This document shows positions 39,641-50,499 of a DNA stretch of 64,000 nucleotides, piece after piece (positions within the stretch are counted from its first letter, which is position 1; each line of letters begins with the position of its first letter). The notes under the pieces were generated by a model. It worked only from the letters and a program-made list of their open reading frames with translations, was not told where the DNA came from and did no database searches. The DNA comes from Balaenoptera acutorostrata. Its lineage: Eukaryota > Chordata > Mammalia > Artiodactyla > Balaenopteridae. Position numbers and translations under genes: made by a program. The stretch is from assembly GCF_949987535.1 (NCBI RefSeq), contig NC_080067.1, positions 67,642,128 to 67,706,127 of the forward strand. The letters are read 5' to 3'.

Positions 39641-40022
39641 TTAATCGACACTTTATTAGTAAATGGAAACTCAGAAATGTTTTAAAAAACTAAACTAAAC
39701 TAATCTTGCCTAGGTCTACCCAACTCATGAGTCTCTGTGCTGGGGTTTGCCCTGAGGTCAGGATGGGCCCAAAGCTTCAGCTTGCCCAGTCTAGCACAGC
39801 AAGACACCCGACCACGCTGACGTTTGGGATCTAAGCTGATGAGGAGCACCTCTGTGCCGGGGTGACCTCAGCGGGTACTGGGGCCCAGGGGGGCCATGTC
39901 TGAGCAGCCTACCAGCCCACCTGGAGCATACCATTGTGTTTTGAAAGATTTTATCTACGAAACAAACCTAATTCATTAAATAATTATTTTCCCATTAAAA
40001 TATAATCAAAGACGTAATGTGG

Positions 40023-40318
40023 GGGACTTCCCTGGTGGCGCAGTGGTTAAGAATCGCCTGCCAATGCAGGGGACAGGGGTTCGAGCCCTGGTCCAGGAAG
40101 ATCCCACATGCCGCGGAGCAACTAAGCCTGTGAGCCACAACTACTGAAGCCTGCGTGCCTAGAGCCCATGCTCAGCAACAAGAGAAGCCACCGCTATGAG
40201 AAGTCCACGCACCACAATGAAGAGTAGCCCCTGCTCGCCGCAACTAGAGAAAGCCCGCGAGCAGCAACAAAGACCCAACACAGCCAAAATAAATAAATAA
40301 ATTTATTTTTTAAAAAAG
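40023..40318 (+). mobile_element. CHR-type SINE
   Basis: Sense copy flanked by AAAGACGTAATGTGG (40008-40022) and AAAGACGTAATATGG (40319-40333), a 15-bp duplication with one mismatch. Confidence 0.93.
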
Positions 40319-40544
40319 AAAGACGTAATATGGTACTAATCACAGTTTCTGATCAGCCTTAAATAATCACACTTGCCAACCCAAATTATTTCATTCCAGC
40401 CCCAAGAAAAAAAACACCGTGTTTCATTTAGCTTGGACACCCTTCAGTGACAAATCAAGGTAGACAGTGTCAGGAAAGTAAACAGAAATTAGGGCAATTC
40501 CTGATAAAGGAAGAAGGGAAGAAGCATAGTTTGTCTCAACGTAA

Positions 40545-40751
40545 CTTCCTTCCTTCCTTCCTCCCTCCCTCCCTTCCTCCCTCCTTTCTTTCTCTCTCTC
40601 TCTTTCTCTTTCTCTCTCCCTTCCTTCCTTCTTTCCTTCCTTCCTTCCTTTCTTCCTTCCTTCCTTCCTCCCTCCCCCCTCCCTCCCTCCCTCCCTCCTT
40701 CCCTCCTTTCTTTCTTTCTTTTCTTTTTCTTTCTTTCTTTCTTTCTTTCTT
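40545..40751 (+). repeat. Homopyrimidine tract (CCTT/CTTT/CCCT)n
   Basis: 207 bp of almost pure C/T on the + strand, in blocks of CCTT, CCCT, CTCT and CTTT. It opens spurious Ser/Leu/Pro- or Lys/Glu/Arg-rich frames on both strands. Confidence 0.95.
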
Positions 40752-41214
40752 AAAACCCTCTCCTTCTGAAATCATCTCCCCTTTCTCCTTCTGGGTTCCC
40801 ACAGTACTTTACTTCCAACCCCTTGGAGCGCTGGCCTCATTCCACCTTGCATCTGTTGTATCCAAGTTGCAGGAAAAGGGATTTGTCTTGGAATCCTTCA
40901 AGGCGCCAGCAATGAGCCAGGTAAACAATAGTGAAACTCAAAGTTTTGTGAAAAGTAATATTCTTGTCTCCACAGCTACACTCCATTGGCCTATGGGCCT
41001 GTATCCCAGTAAGTCCACAGGAATATTTGTACAATTTGATGATACGTGTTGGTCTTTTGGTTGGAACAGCTGGTGCAGCTCCTTTGGGAGAAAGAATATG
41101 GTGGAGCACTTGTTTGGACATCCCTGTCACCAGGTTGCTGGTGAAGATATTAGTTGTACATTTCTACTGCTACTGTAAAGCTTTGATCTCGAATTTTTTA
41201 AATGATGATATATA

Positions 41215-42005
41215 TTCTCTTTTATATTGCATATATATTTTAAACTATTTATTATGGAAATTTGCAAACGTACAAGAGTAGAGAAACAGAATAATGAACC
41301 CCTATGAATGCGTTACCCAGCTTCAGCAATTATCCTTCATGGTTCATGTTGGTTTACCTTATTTCCTCTACACCCCCATATTCTACCTGCACTGTGAATC
41401 CTGCTCCCTCACCCTGAACTTGCCACCCCCTATCCCCACCCCAGGATAATACTTATAAGTGTTACATACCAATATAATGGAATTATATGGAATATAATGT
41501 TTGATTGCTTTTTGTGATTGTTTTAATATTTATGACAGGATAAGGTTCAGCTTTTGGTTTCCCTTCATTTTGTTTCAGTTTATAAAAGGTTTTCTTATAG
41601 AATTAGTAGTGTAAAATGTCGTTACTCATACAGTCATTTTTCAGTAATCATGATTATACTACATAAATCAACACATCATGGAGATGCAATTTTCTTGCAA
41701 GAAGTAAAAATCTTATCTCATTTTAAAAGAGACTATTTTTTAGAGCAGTTTCAGGTTCACAGCAAAACTGAGGGGAAGGTACACAGATTTCCCACATTCC
41801 CCTGCCCCACACTTGCATAGCCTCCCCTATTGTCAGTATCCCCCGCTAGAGTGGGAGCTTACAATTGATGAACCTATACTGACACATCATTATCACCCAA
41901 AGTCCACAGTTTACATTAGGTGTTGTACATTCTGTACAATGTATAATGACATGTATTCATCATTATAGTATCATACAGAGTAGTTTCATTGCCCTAAAAG
42001 TGCTC
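41215..42005. mobile_element. Ancient LINE-1 3'-end remnants
   Basis: Two old L1-like blocks. One at about 41225-41530 contains GGAAATTTGCAAACGTACAA and ATAATGAACCCCTATGAATG. The other at about 41725-42000 contains GAGCAGTTTCAGGTTCACAG and CACATCATTATCACCCAAAG. Both are diverged; subfamily and strand are not assigned. Confidence 0.65.
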
Positions 42006-42592
42006 TTAAACTTTTAAAACTTAAAAGTCTTCTTCTTGCCTTCCCTTCCCTCCCTGAACAATTCAGTCCTGAAGCCATTAGATGGGGTAGAGCAAGGTAC
42101 TTGTCCACAATAAGGTGGGATCCCCCTCAGAGACTCAGAGCAGGATGTCAGAACCTGATCAGGGTGAGGAGGGCATCTGCGTAGGAAGGTTGCCCAGCGT
42201 GAGGTGTCAGAGCCCAAGTGAAGTGAGGACATCCATGCATGGGAATGGCCTGCTGCATGTACCAGAGACCCAACAGAGTGACGATGGTGTACCTGCAACA
42301 ATGGGGATAGGAGTGCAGCCTGGTGTGGAGACTCAGAGCCCAAGCAGGGGGAGAGGGGCATTCCTGAGGAAGGGATGACCAGGACAGGGTGTTGGGCAAG
42401 GTTGGGGTGAGGAGGGCACTCACTGAGGGGGGAAGGGGGCAGCAACCCAATGCAGTGTGCTGGAGACAAAGTAGAGTGAGAAGGGCATCTGAATGTGTAA
42501 GAGGGCAGTGGCAATGGGGGACTGATCATGTGAATAAATATATTCGGGTAAATGGGAGCCAGGTTTCTCACAGCTGGAGAAGGAAATTACAC
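42006..42592. other. Unclassified G-rich intergenic sequence
   Basis: Locally periodic, G/A-rich wording (GTGAGGAGGGCATCTG, GAGGGCACTCACTGAGG, GTGAGAAGGGCATCTG) recurs every few tens of bases, like a decayed low-copy tandem repeat. A 185-codon frame on the - strand is a by-product. Confidence 0.5.
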
Positions 42593-42606
42593 ATATAGGA
42601 AGGGAG

Positions 42607-42943
42607 GGACTTCCCTGGTGGTCCAGTGGTAAAGAATCCACCTTACAATGCAGGGGACGCGGGTTCGATCCCTAGTCAGGGAACTAAGATCCCACATGCC
42701 ACAGGGCAACTAAGCCCACGTGCCACAACTACTGAGCTCGAGCGCCTCAGCTAGAGCCCGTGTGCCGCAAAGTACAGAGCCTATGTGCTCTGGAGCTCTC
42801 ACGCCACAACTAGAGAAGAGAAAACCCGCACGCCACAACTAGTGAGAAGCCCGCGTGCCACAACCAAGAGCCCGTGCGACGAAAGATCCCACATGCCTCA
42901 GTAAGATCCCGCGTGCCGCAACTAAGACCTGCCGCAGCCAAAA

Positions 42944-42978
<35 letters not shown>

Positions 42979-42991
42979 ATCCTTTAAAAAA
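42607..42991 (+). mobile_element. tRNA-derived SINE, variant head (GGTCCAGTGG)
   Basis: Sense SINE with head GGACTTCCCTGGTGGTCCAG and B box GGTTCGATCCC. Its body is internally repetitive (multiple GTGCCACAACTA-like units) and its tail is (AAAT)n. Target-site duplication ATATAGGAAGGGAG at 42593-42606 and 42992-43005. Confidence 0.92.
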
Positions 42992-43142
42992 ATATAGGAA
43001 GGGAGAAAACAAATGAACATTGTAATGCTGGATTAAAACTGGAGATATTAGTGTGAACTCATGGTTTTCAATACAAAGAGATGGACAACAGAAATAAGTA
43101 CAGAATTAAGTGTGTATGTAGCTCTGTCCCAGCTCTGGCTAT

Positions 43143-43684
43143 ATATCTTTTTAAGATTATTTATTTATATATTTTTATTTATTTTTGGCTGCGTGGGGTC
43201 TTAGTTGCGGCACGCGGGATCTTCACTGAGGCACACAGGATTTTTCATTGCAGTGCGCGGGCTTCTGTCTAGTTGTGGCACGCCGGCTTCAGGGCGGATG
43301 GGCTCTGTAGTTGTGGCATGCAGGTTCCAGAGCGCGTGGGCTCTGTGGTTTGCAGCATGTGGGCTCTAGTTGAGACGTGCGAGCTCAGTAGTTGTGGCAC
43401 GCGGACTTAGTTGCCCTGCGGCATGTCGGATCTTAGTTCCCCGACCAGGGATCAAATCTGTGTCCCCTGAATTTCAAGGTGGATTCTTTACCACTGGACC
43501 ACCAGAGAAGTCCCTATTTTTTTAAACTAAGAATAGTTTGTCTTTATTTTTTATTTTCTTTCTTTCTTTATTATTTGGCTGTGCCACGCAGCATGCTGGA
43601 TCTTAGTTCCCTGACCGGGGATTGAACCCATGCCCCCTGCATTGGGAGCACGGAGTCTTAACCACTGGACAGCCAGGGAAGTCC
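43143..43684 (-). mobile_element. Two antisense tRNA-derived SINE bodies in tandem
   Basis: Bodies at about 43160-43515 and 43545-43684 both end in a head read as GACCACCAGAGAAGTCCC or ACAGCCAGGGAAGTCCC. CTCTGGCTAT occurs at 43133-43142 and again at 43685-43694, outside both. This suggests one SINE inserted into the tail of another. Confidence 0.82.
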
Positions 43685-43694
43685 CTCTGGCTAT

Positions 43695-44256
43695 TGATAG
43701 GGCCCTGGGGAAGTGACACTTCTACCCCAATGGCAATAAGCACACCCAGGGTCCAAATCCTAACATCTAAATGTCATTCTTCACTATAAGGTACAAGGGC
43801 TCCCTAGTGAAATAGCTGATTCTAGGACTGCAGGAGAAAAGATGCAAGATGAGCCTGGAAATCTTGTACTTGAAAGCAAAGAAGTACTGAAAGAATGATT
43901 GGGACATGGGAAAAAGACACAAAAGTCAGCTTGAAGTGCTCCCACTGGATGAATTAGGGAGAGTTTGAGCATCAATATAAATAATGATAGGTACAGACTG
44001 TAACCCCTGAATAAAATAGAAAACCATGAATCCATACTGGTATACATAAATACATGAATAAATTAAAAGTTGGATGAGGAATAAGATGCATATTTTCAAA
44101 ATGTTTCCACTCAAAACATTTATTCATTATAAAGGGAAAAGGAGTGACTTTACAGTAGAAAAGCCTAACAGACACCACTTGTAATCAAGTAATCAAAGGA
44201 AACATCATCAGTAATATAAAATCAAAATCTTGTGCCACCCAATAGGATGCAATCAG
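43695..44256. mobile_element. Ancient L1-like 3' region, left part
   Basis: AT-rich sequence with old L1 3'UTR wording (AACCATGAATCCATACTGGT, GTGACTTTACAGTAGAAAAG). It appears to continue after 46598, beyond the younger L1. Confidence 0.55.
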
Positions 44257-46128
44257 AAGAACACAGCGCCAGAAATCTGTTGCATTTCTATACACTAACA
44301 ACAAAATATCAGAAAGAGAAATTAAGGAAACAATCCCATTTACGGTCACATCAAAAAGAATAAAATACCTAGGAATAAACCTACCTAAGGAGGCAAAAGA
44401 CCTGTACTCTGAAAACTACAAGATGCTGATGAAAGAAATTGAGGAGGACACAAACAGATGGAAAGATACGTTGTGTCCTTGGATTGGAAGAATCAATATT
44501 GTTAAAATGACCATACTACCCAAGGCAATCTACAAATTAAATGCAATTCCTACTAAACTACCAAAGGCATTTTTCACAGAACTAGAACAAAAAAATTTTT
44601 TAAATTTGTATGGAAACACAAAAGACCCCAAACAGCAAAAACAATCTTGAGAAAGAAGAACAGAGCTGGAGGAATCATGCTCCCTGACTTCAGACTATAC
44701 TACAAAGCTACAGTAATCAAAATAGTATGATACTGGCACAAAAAAACAGACATGGGATCAATGGAACAGGATAGAAAACCCAGATATAAACCCACCCACT
44801 TAATGATCAATTAATCTACAACAAAGGAGGCAAGAATATACAATAGGGAAAAGACTATTTTCCCTATACAATAGGGATAGAATATCCAATAAGGATAGAA
44901 TATCCAATAGGGAAAAGTCTCTTCAATAAGTGGTGCTGGGAAAACTGGACAGCTACATGCAAAAGAATGAAATTAGAACATTCCCTAACACCATATACAA
45001 AAATAAACTCAAAATGGATTAAAGACTTAAATGTAAGACCAAATACTATAAAATTCCTAGAGGAAAACACAGGCAGAACACTCCTTGACATAAATCACAG
45101 CAATAATTTTTTGGTTCTGTCTTCTAGAGTAATGGAAATAGAAACAAAAATTAACAAGTGAGACAAACTTAAAAGCTTTTTTACAATAAAGGAAACCACA
45201 AACAAAACAAAAACAACATGTGATCCTACAGACTGGGAGAAAATATTTGCAAACAATGCTACCAACAAGGGATTAATTTCCAAAATATGCAAACAGCTCA
45301 TACAGCTTACTATTAAAAAAAAAAAAAGCAAAAAAACAAATAACCTAATTTGAAAAATGGGCAAAAAAAAAAAAAAGGGCAGAAGACCTAAATAGAAATT
45401 TCTCCAAAGAAGACATACAAATGTCCAACAGGCACATGAAAAGATGCTCAATATCACTAATTATTAGAGAAATACAAACCAAAACTACAATGAGATATTG
45501 CCTCACACCAGTCAGAATGGCCATCATTAAACTGTCTACAAATAATAAATGCTGGGAAGGGTGTGGAGAAAAAGGAACTCTTACACTCTTGGTGGGAATA
45601 TAAATTGGTGCAGCCACTACAGAAAACAGTCTGGAGGTTTCTTAAAAAAAGAAAAATAGAGTTGCCATATGGCCCTGCAATCCCACTCCTGGGCATATAT
45701 CTGGAGAAAACTCTAATTCGAAAAGATACATGCACCCCAATGTTCATAGCAGCACTATTTACAATAACCAAGACATGGAAGCAACCTAAATGCCCATCAA
45801 CAGATGAATGGATAAAGAAAGTGTGGTATATATATGCAGTGGAATATCACTCTGCCATAAAAATGACTGAAATAATGCCATTTGCAGCAACATGGATGGA
45901 CCTAGAGATTATCATATCAAGTGAAGTAAGTCCAACAAAGACAAATATATGATATCAATTATATGTGGAATCTTAAAAAATGATACAAATGAACTTATTT
46001 ACAAAACAGAAATAGACTCACAGACATAGAAAACAAACTTATGGTTACCAAAGGGGGACCTACTGTATAGCACAGAGAACTATATTCAATATCTTGTAAT
46101 AACCTATAAAGGAAAAGAATCTGAAAAA

Positions 46129-46130
<2 letters not shown>

Positions 46131-46179
<49 letters not shown>

Positions 46180-46180
46180 T
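46131..46180 (+). repeat. (AT)n microsatellite
   Basis: 42 bp of pure AT, then ACATATAT, inside the L1 3'UTR. Confidence 0.95.
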
Positions 46181-46260
46181 TCGGATTACTTTGCTGTACA
46201 CTTGAAACTAACACATTGTAAAATAACTATACTTCAATTAAAAATGGTTTAAAATTTTTT

Positions 46261-46569
46261 AAATATTTATTTATTTTCCTCTTTTTTTTTTTTTTTGGCT
46301 GCGTGGGCTCTTAGTTGCGGCACACTGGATCTTTGTTGAGGCACGCGGGATCTCTCGTTGGCAGCGCGCGGGCTTCTCTCTAGTTGTGGCATGTGCAGGC
46401 TCCAGGGCGCGTGGGCTCTGTAGCTTGCAGCACGTGGGCTCTCTCTTTGAGGCGTGTGGGCTTAGTTGCCCCGCAGCATGTGGGATCTTAGTTCCCCAAC
46501 CAGGGATCGGACCCGTGTCCCCTGCATTGGAAGGCGGATTCTTTACCATTGGACCACCAGGGAAGTCCC
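46261..46569 (-). mobile_element. tRNA-derived SINE nested in the L1 3' end
   Basis: Antisense copy with head read as GACCACCAGGGAAGTCCC. TAAAATTTTTT at 46250-46260 and 46570-46580 is the target-site duplication. Confidence 0.9.
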
Positions 46570-46597
46570 TAAAATTTTTTTTAAAAAAGAACACAGC

Positions 46598-47110
46598 ATA
46601 GTTTCTGTGATTTTCCCTCCAAAGATGTGTAACCTGAATCTAATCATAAGAAAGTATCAGACAAACCCAAATTAAAGGACATTCTGCAAAATAAATATCC
46701 TGTACTCTTTCAAAATATCAAGGTCATGAAAGTCAAGAAAAGACTGAGGAACTGTTCCAGAGTGAAGAAGAGACTCCAGAGAGATGACAAAATGCAACAC
46801 GTGATCTGAAATGGATTTTTAAAATTATTATCATAAAGGACATTATTAGGACACTAGGCAAAACTGAAGTGGGGTTTGAGGATTAGATGTAGAGATGTAT
46901 CAACGTTAATTCCCTGATTTTGACAGTTGTGCCATAGTTATTTAGGAGAATGTCCTTGTTTGTAGAAACTACACACTGTATCAAGAGTGATGGGACATAA
47001 ATTGGCTACTTACTTGTAAATGGTTCATGGTGGGAAGTTCTTTGTTCTGTACTTAAAATTTTCTGTATGCTTGAGATTGTTTCAAATTTTTAAAAAATAT
47101 ATTTTTAAAA
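46598..47110. mobile_element. Ancient L1-like 3' region, right part
   Basis: Old L1 3' wording: GAGGAACTGTTCCAGAGTGA, CAACACGTGATCTGAAATGG, GGAGAATGTCCTTGTTTGTA. It is the probable continuation of 43695-44256 across the younger insertion. Confidence 0.6.
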
Positions 47111-48475
47111 TATAAAAATAGTATATGAGTTGTAATAAATTGAAGAGTGCAGTGGTATATTCAAATAGTTAATATACTCCTCTCCCTCCTAATTCTAGTT
47201 CCCTCTTCCCTAAAGAAACTATTGTTACCAGTTTCATAGATATCTTTCCAAACTTTATACTCATATGAACACATAAACCTATAAGTTTATATGTAGGGAA
47301 ACACCTTCTCTCACCATGGCAGCCATTAACTCTCTCCTTAGTATCTTTCATTAATAAGAAATCCTTAATTTTTGTAACATTTTATTTTAGAATAACTTCA
47401 GACTTGGAGAAACATTGCAAAATATTACAAAGAATTCTGCTCTTTCCTTCAGCCAGATTCCTAAATGTTAACATTTTGCCACATTTGCTTTATCCTTCTC
47501 TGTGTTTTGTGTATGTGTGTGTGTATATTTTTTCTTAAACCATTTGAGAGTAAGTTGCAGACATGATGTTTCTTTATTTCTAAATACCCAATATGCTGTT
47601 TTCTAAAAACAAGGACTTTACTTATGTAGTCACAGTATAATTATCAAAATTGGGAAATAAACATTGATACAGTAATATTATCTAATCTATAGAGTTTATC
47701 CAAATTTTGCCAATTGTATCAGCAATTTCCTTTATATAAAAAGAAAAAAAATGTTTGATTCAGGATCACACATTGCATTTAGCTGTCCTGTCTCTTTAGT
47801 CTTCTTTAATCTGGAGCAGTTCTTCAACCTTTCTTTATCTTTCATGACCTTAGCATTTTGGAAGGGTACAGGACATTCATTTCGAGAATGTCCCTCAATT
47901 TGGGTTAGTCTGGTGTTTCCTCATGATTAGATTCAGGCTGTGCATTTTGGGCAGGAATATCACAGAAGTGAGACTGTACCTTCTCAGTACGTCTTATCAG
48001 GAGGCATGTGATGTCAATTTGTCCCATTACTGGTGATGTTAACTTTGATTACTTGGTTAAGGTGGTGTCTGCCAGGTTTCTATGCTTTAAATTGCTATTT
48101 TTCCCTTTGTGATTAATAAGAATCTTGTGGAGAAGAAATACTTAATTTTTATGATATCAAAGTCATCAGTGTTTTGCAGCAGTGATTTGTTCTTTTGAAA
48201 TGTTTGAGTCCTTCCCCATCACCCTTAGGTGACAGAGATTTTCTGCAACATTGTTTTCTCTATTCATTGTATAGTTCTGTTTTTCTTATTTAGGTTGAAT
48301 CCTCTAGAATTCACTATGTATGTGTTGTATAGGAATATGTTTTTTCACCTTTCTCTACGTAATGAACCAGTTTTTCTAACATTATCTACCAAATAACCTA
48401 TCCTTTTTTCAGTGATGGTGGTGCCACATTTGTCGCATATTATGTTCTCATTTATATCATGTCATACACGAGTCA

Positions 48476-48543
48476 TAACCCTAACCCTAACCCTAACCCT
48501 AACCCTAACCCTAACCCTAACCCTAACCCTAACCCTAACCCTA
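48476..48543 (-). repeat. Interstitial telomeric repeat, (TTAGGG)11
   Basis: 68 bp of perfect TAACCC period on the + strand (TTAGGG on -), with no sequence decay and abrupt junctions to LINE-like DNA on both sides. Confidence 0.98.
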
Positions 48544-48560
48544 TTGCTCTACTTGTTCTT

Positions 48561-48679
48561 TTTGCTTGTTTGTTTTGTTTTGTTTTGGCCATGCTGCGAG
48601 GCTTGCGGGATCTTAGTTCCCCAACGAGGGATGGAACTCATGCCGAGGTCCTAACCACTGGACCACCAGGGAATTCCCA
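48561..48679 (-). mobile_element. Short tRNA-derived SINE, antisense
   Basis: A head read as GACCACCAGGGAATTCCC and a short body. The flanking duplication ACTTGTTCTT is at 48551-48560 and 48680-48689. It begins 18 bp after the telomeric array. Confidence 0.88.
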
Positions 48680-48710
48680 ACTTGTTCTTGTAACATTACC
48701 ATACTCTTTT

Positions 48711-49022
48711 TTTTTTTTAAACAACTTTATTTTTTTTAATTTTTATTTATTTATTTATTTTTGGCTGTGTTGGGTCTTCATTTCTGTGCGAGGGCTTTCT
48801 CTAGTTGCGGCAAGCGGGGGCCACTCTTCATCGCGGTGCGCGGGCCTCTCACTGTCATGGCCTCTCTTGTTGCGGAGCACAGGCTCCAGACGCGCAGGCT
48901 CAGTAGTTGTGGCTCACGGGCCTAGTTGCTCCGCGGCATGTGGGATCTTCCTAGACCAGGGCTCGAACCCATGTCCCCTGCATTGGCAGGCAGATTCTCA
49001 ACCACTGCGCCACCAGGGAAGC
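48711..49022 (-). mobile_element. CHR-type SINE, antisense
   Basis: Body, tRNA-like B box (GGGCTCGAACCC) and head CCACCAGGGAAGCC. Target-site duplication CCATACTCTTTT at 48699-48710 and 49023-49034. Confidence 0.94.
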
Positions 49023-49540
49023 CCCATACTCTTTTGATTACTGTAGTCTTGTAGCATGTCTTGATATCTGATAAGGTAAGCCCCACTCTTCCTTCTTTTT
49101 ATATATTTTGCTAATTTTGAAACTTTGAATTTTGACTTTGCTAATTTTGAAACTGTCTCTGTATATATAGTGGAGTAAGTTTATTACACTTTAGAAAATC
49201 CTCGTGGATTTTAATTCGGCTTGCATTGAATGTACAGATTAACTGTGAAAAACTAACATTGTTAGTTTTTTAGCCATTCCATCTACGACAATGGAGTATC
49301 TTTCTAGTTATTTGGATCATTTTCTGTGTCCTTTGAGCTTTAAAGTTTTCTTCTTAGAGGTCTCATATGATCTTGATTAAGTAGATTCTTAGATACTTTA
49401 TAGTTTTTGTCATCATTGTGAAAGCATCTTTTTTATTGCATTTTCTACTTGGTTACAGCTGGTGTAGAGATATGCCATTGACTTTTGAAGATTGATCTTA
49501 TATCTGGCTGCCTTGCTGAATTCTTTCACTAGTTGCAATG

Positions 49541-50185
49541 GTAAATTTTATGTATGCATATTTTACCACAATAAAAATGGTAATGTAAATTATACCTCAA
49601 TAAAACTGACATAAAATATTAACTGGGGCATTAATGGAGGCTAAAACTTGTAGGTAAGATTTTGATGAAGATCAGGAGAGTTACACAGAATCAAACAATC
49701 TCTACAAAAGTACTTACTTATTTAATTACAAAAAGAAAAATAGTAGCATTACAATGAACAAATCTGGCAACATTATCTGTGATAGTTCAGGCAATATCTG
49801 AATGCAGTCTGTTAGAGAATCCCCTCTTGCTGGAGAGGCCAGTCTTTTTATTCTATTCAGGCCTTCAACTGATTGGATGAGGCCCACCCACATTATGGAG
49901 AGCAGTCTGCTTACTAACAGTTAACTAACTTAAATGTTAATTTCATCCAAACCTACCCTTCAAGTTGACACATGATATGAACTATCAACTAAATGCAGTG
50001 TGTGATCCTGGATTGGATGGGGGAGGGGGAGTATTTATGAAGAACATTTTTGCAACAGTTAGTGAAATTGGAATACTGACTGTGGTTTAGATAATGGAAT
50101 TGTTTCAATGTTAAGTTTCCAGAATTTGACAACTATGCTGTGTTTATGTAAGAGTGTGTCATTGTTCTTTTTGTTTGTTTGTTTT
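49541..50185. other. Intergenic with old LINE sequence
   Basis: From about 49985 the sequence resembles the same ancient L1 3' end seen at 46700-47000 (GTGTGATCCTGGATTGGATG). The rest is AT-rich and not recognised. Confidence 0.5.
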
Positions 50186-50199
50186 TTTAAAGCAAATTT

Positions 50200-50488
50200 T
50201 TTTTTTTTTAATTTATTTTATTTATGGCTGTGTTGGGTCTTCGTTTCTGTGCGAGGGCTCTCTCCAGTTGTGGCAAGCGGGGGCCACTCTTCATCGCGGT
50301 GCGCGGGCCTCTCGCTATCGCGGCCTCTCTTGTTGCGGAGCACAGGCTCCAGACGCGCAGGCTCAGCAATTGTGGCTCACGGGCCCAGCCGCTCCGCGGC
50401 ATGTGGGATCTTCCCAGACCAGGGCTCGAACCTGTGTCCCCTGCATTGGCAGGCGGATTCTCAACCACTGCGCCACCAGGGAAGCCCC
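50200..50488 (-). mobile_element. CHR-type SINE, antisense
   Basis: Complete body with head CCACCAGGGAAGCCCC on the right. TGTTTGTTTGTTTTTT-like sequence flanks both sides as a low-complexity target-site duplication. It is inserted in an old L1 3' end. Confidence 0.9.
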
Positions 50489-50499
50489 TGTTTGTTTGT

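Larger units (their letters stand above)
44268..46586 (+). mobile_element. 5'-truncated L1 inserted in an older LINE
   Basis: Sense L1 starting in late ORF2 (thumb and C-terminal region; a 75-codon frame at 44423-44650 reads [20 protein letters not shown]) and running through the Cys-rich C-terminus ([14 protein letters not shown]) to the 3'UTR. Frames are broken by stops and indels. AAGAACACAGC at 44257-44267 and 46587-46597 is the target-site duplication. It carries an (AT)n tract, a nested SINE (46261-46569) and a local rearrangement at 44841-44917. Confidence 0.88.
47380..49540 (-). mobile_element. Antisense L1-like remnants with later insertions
   Basis: Old antisense LINE sequence: 47385-47760 has ACATTTTGCCACATTTGCTT. 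49023-49530 has antisense ORF2 wording such as CTTTTGATTACTGTAGTCTT and GGCTGCCTTGCTGAATTC. A telomeric array and two SINEs lie between these blocks. The intervening 47760-48475 is also L1-like but less certain. Confidence 0.6.

Noticed and set aside
40545..40751. Regular short repeats considered as a CRISPR array
   Set aside because: The genome is mammalian, and the repeats are simple pyrimidine microsatellites without unique spacers.
40447..41178. 243-codon frame rich in Ser, Leu, Pro and Phe
   Set aside because: Most of it is a translation of the homopyrimidine tract; the remainder has no recognisable domain.
42607..42991. tRNA-gene-like internal promoter boxes
   Set aside because: The A/B-box words belong to tRNA-derived SINEs throughout the window; no intact tRNA cloverleaf with acceptor stem was found.
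48459..49037. 192-codon frame beginning with Asn-Pro repeats
   Set aside because: The repeats are the translated telomeric array and the rest is SINE sequence.
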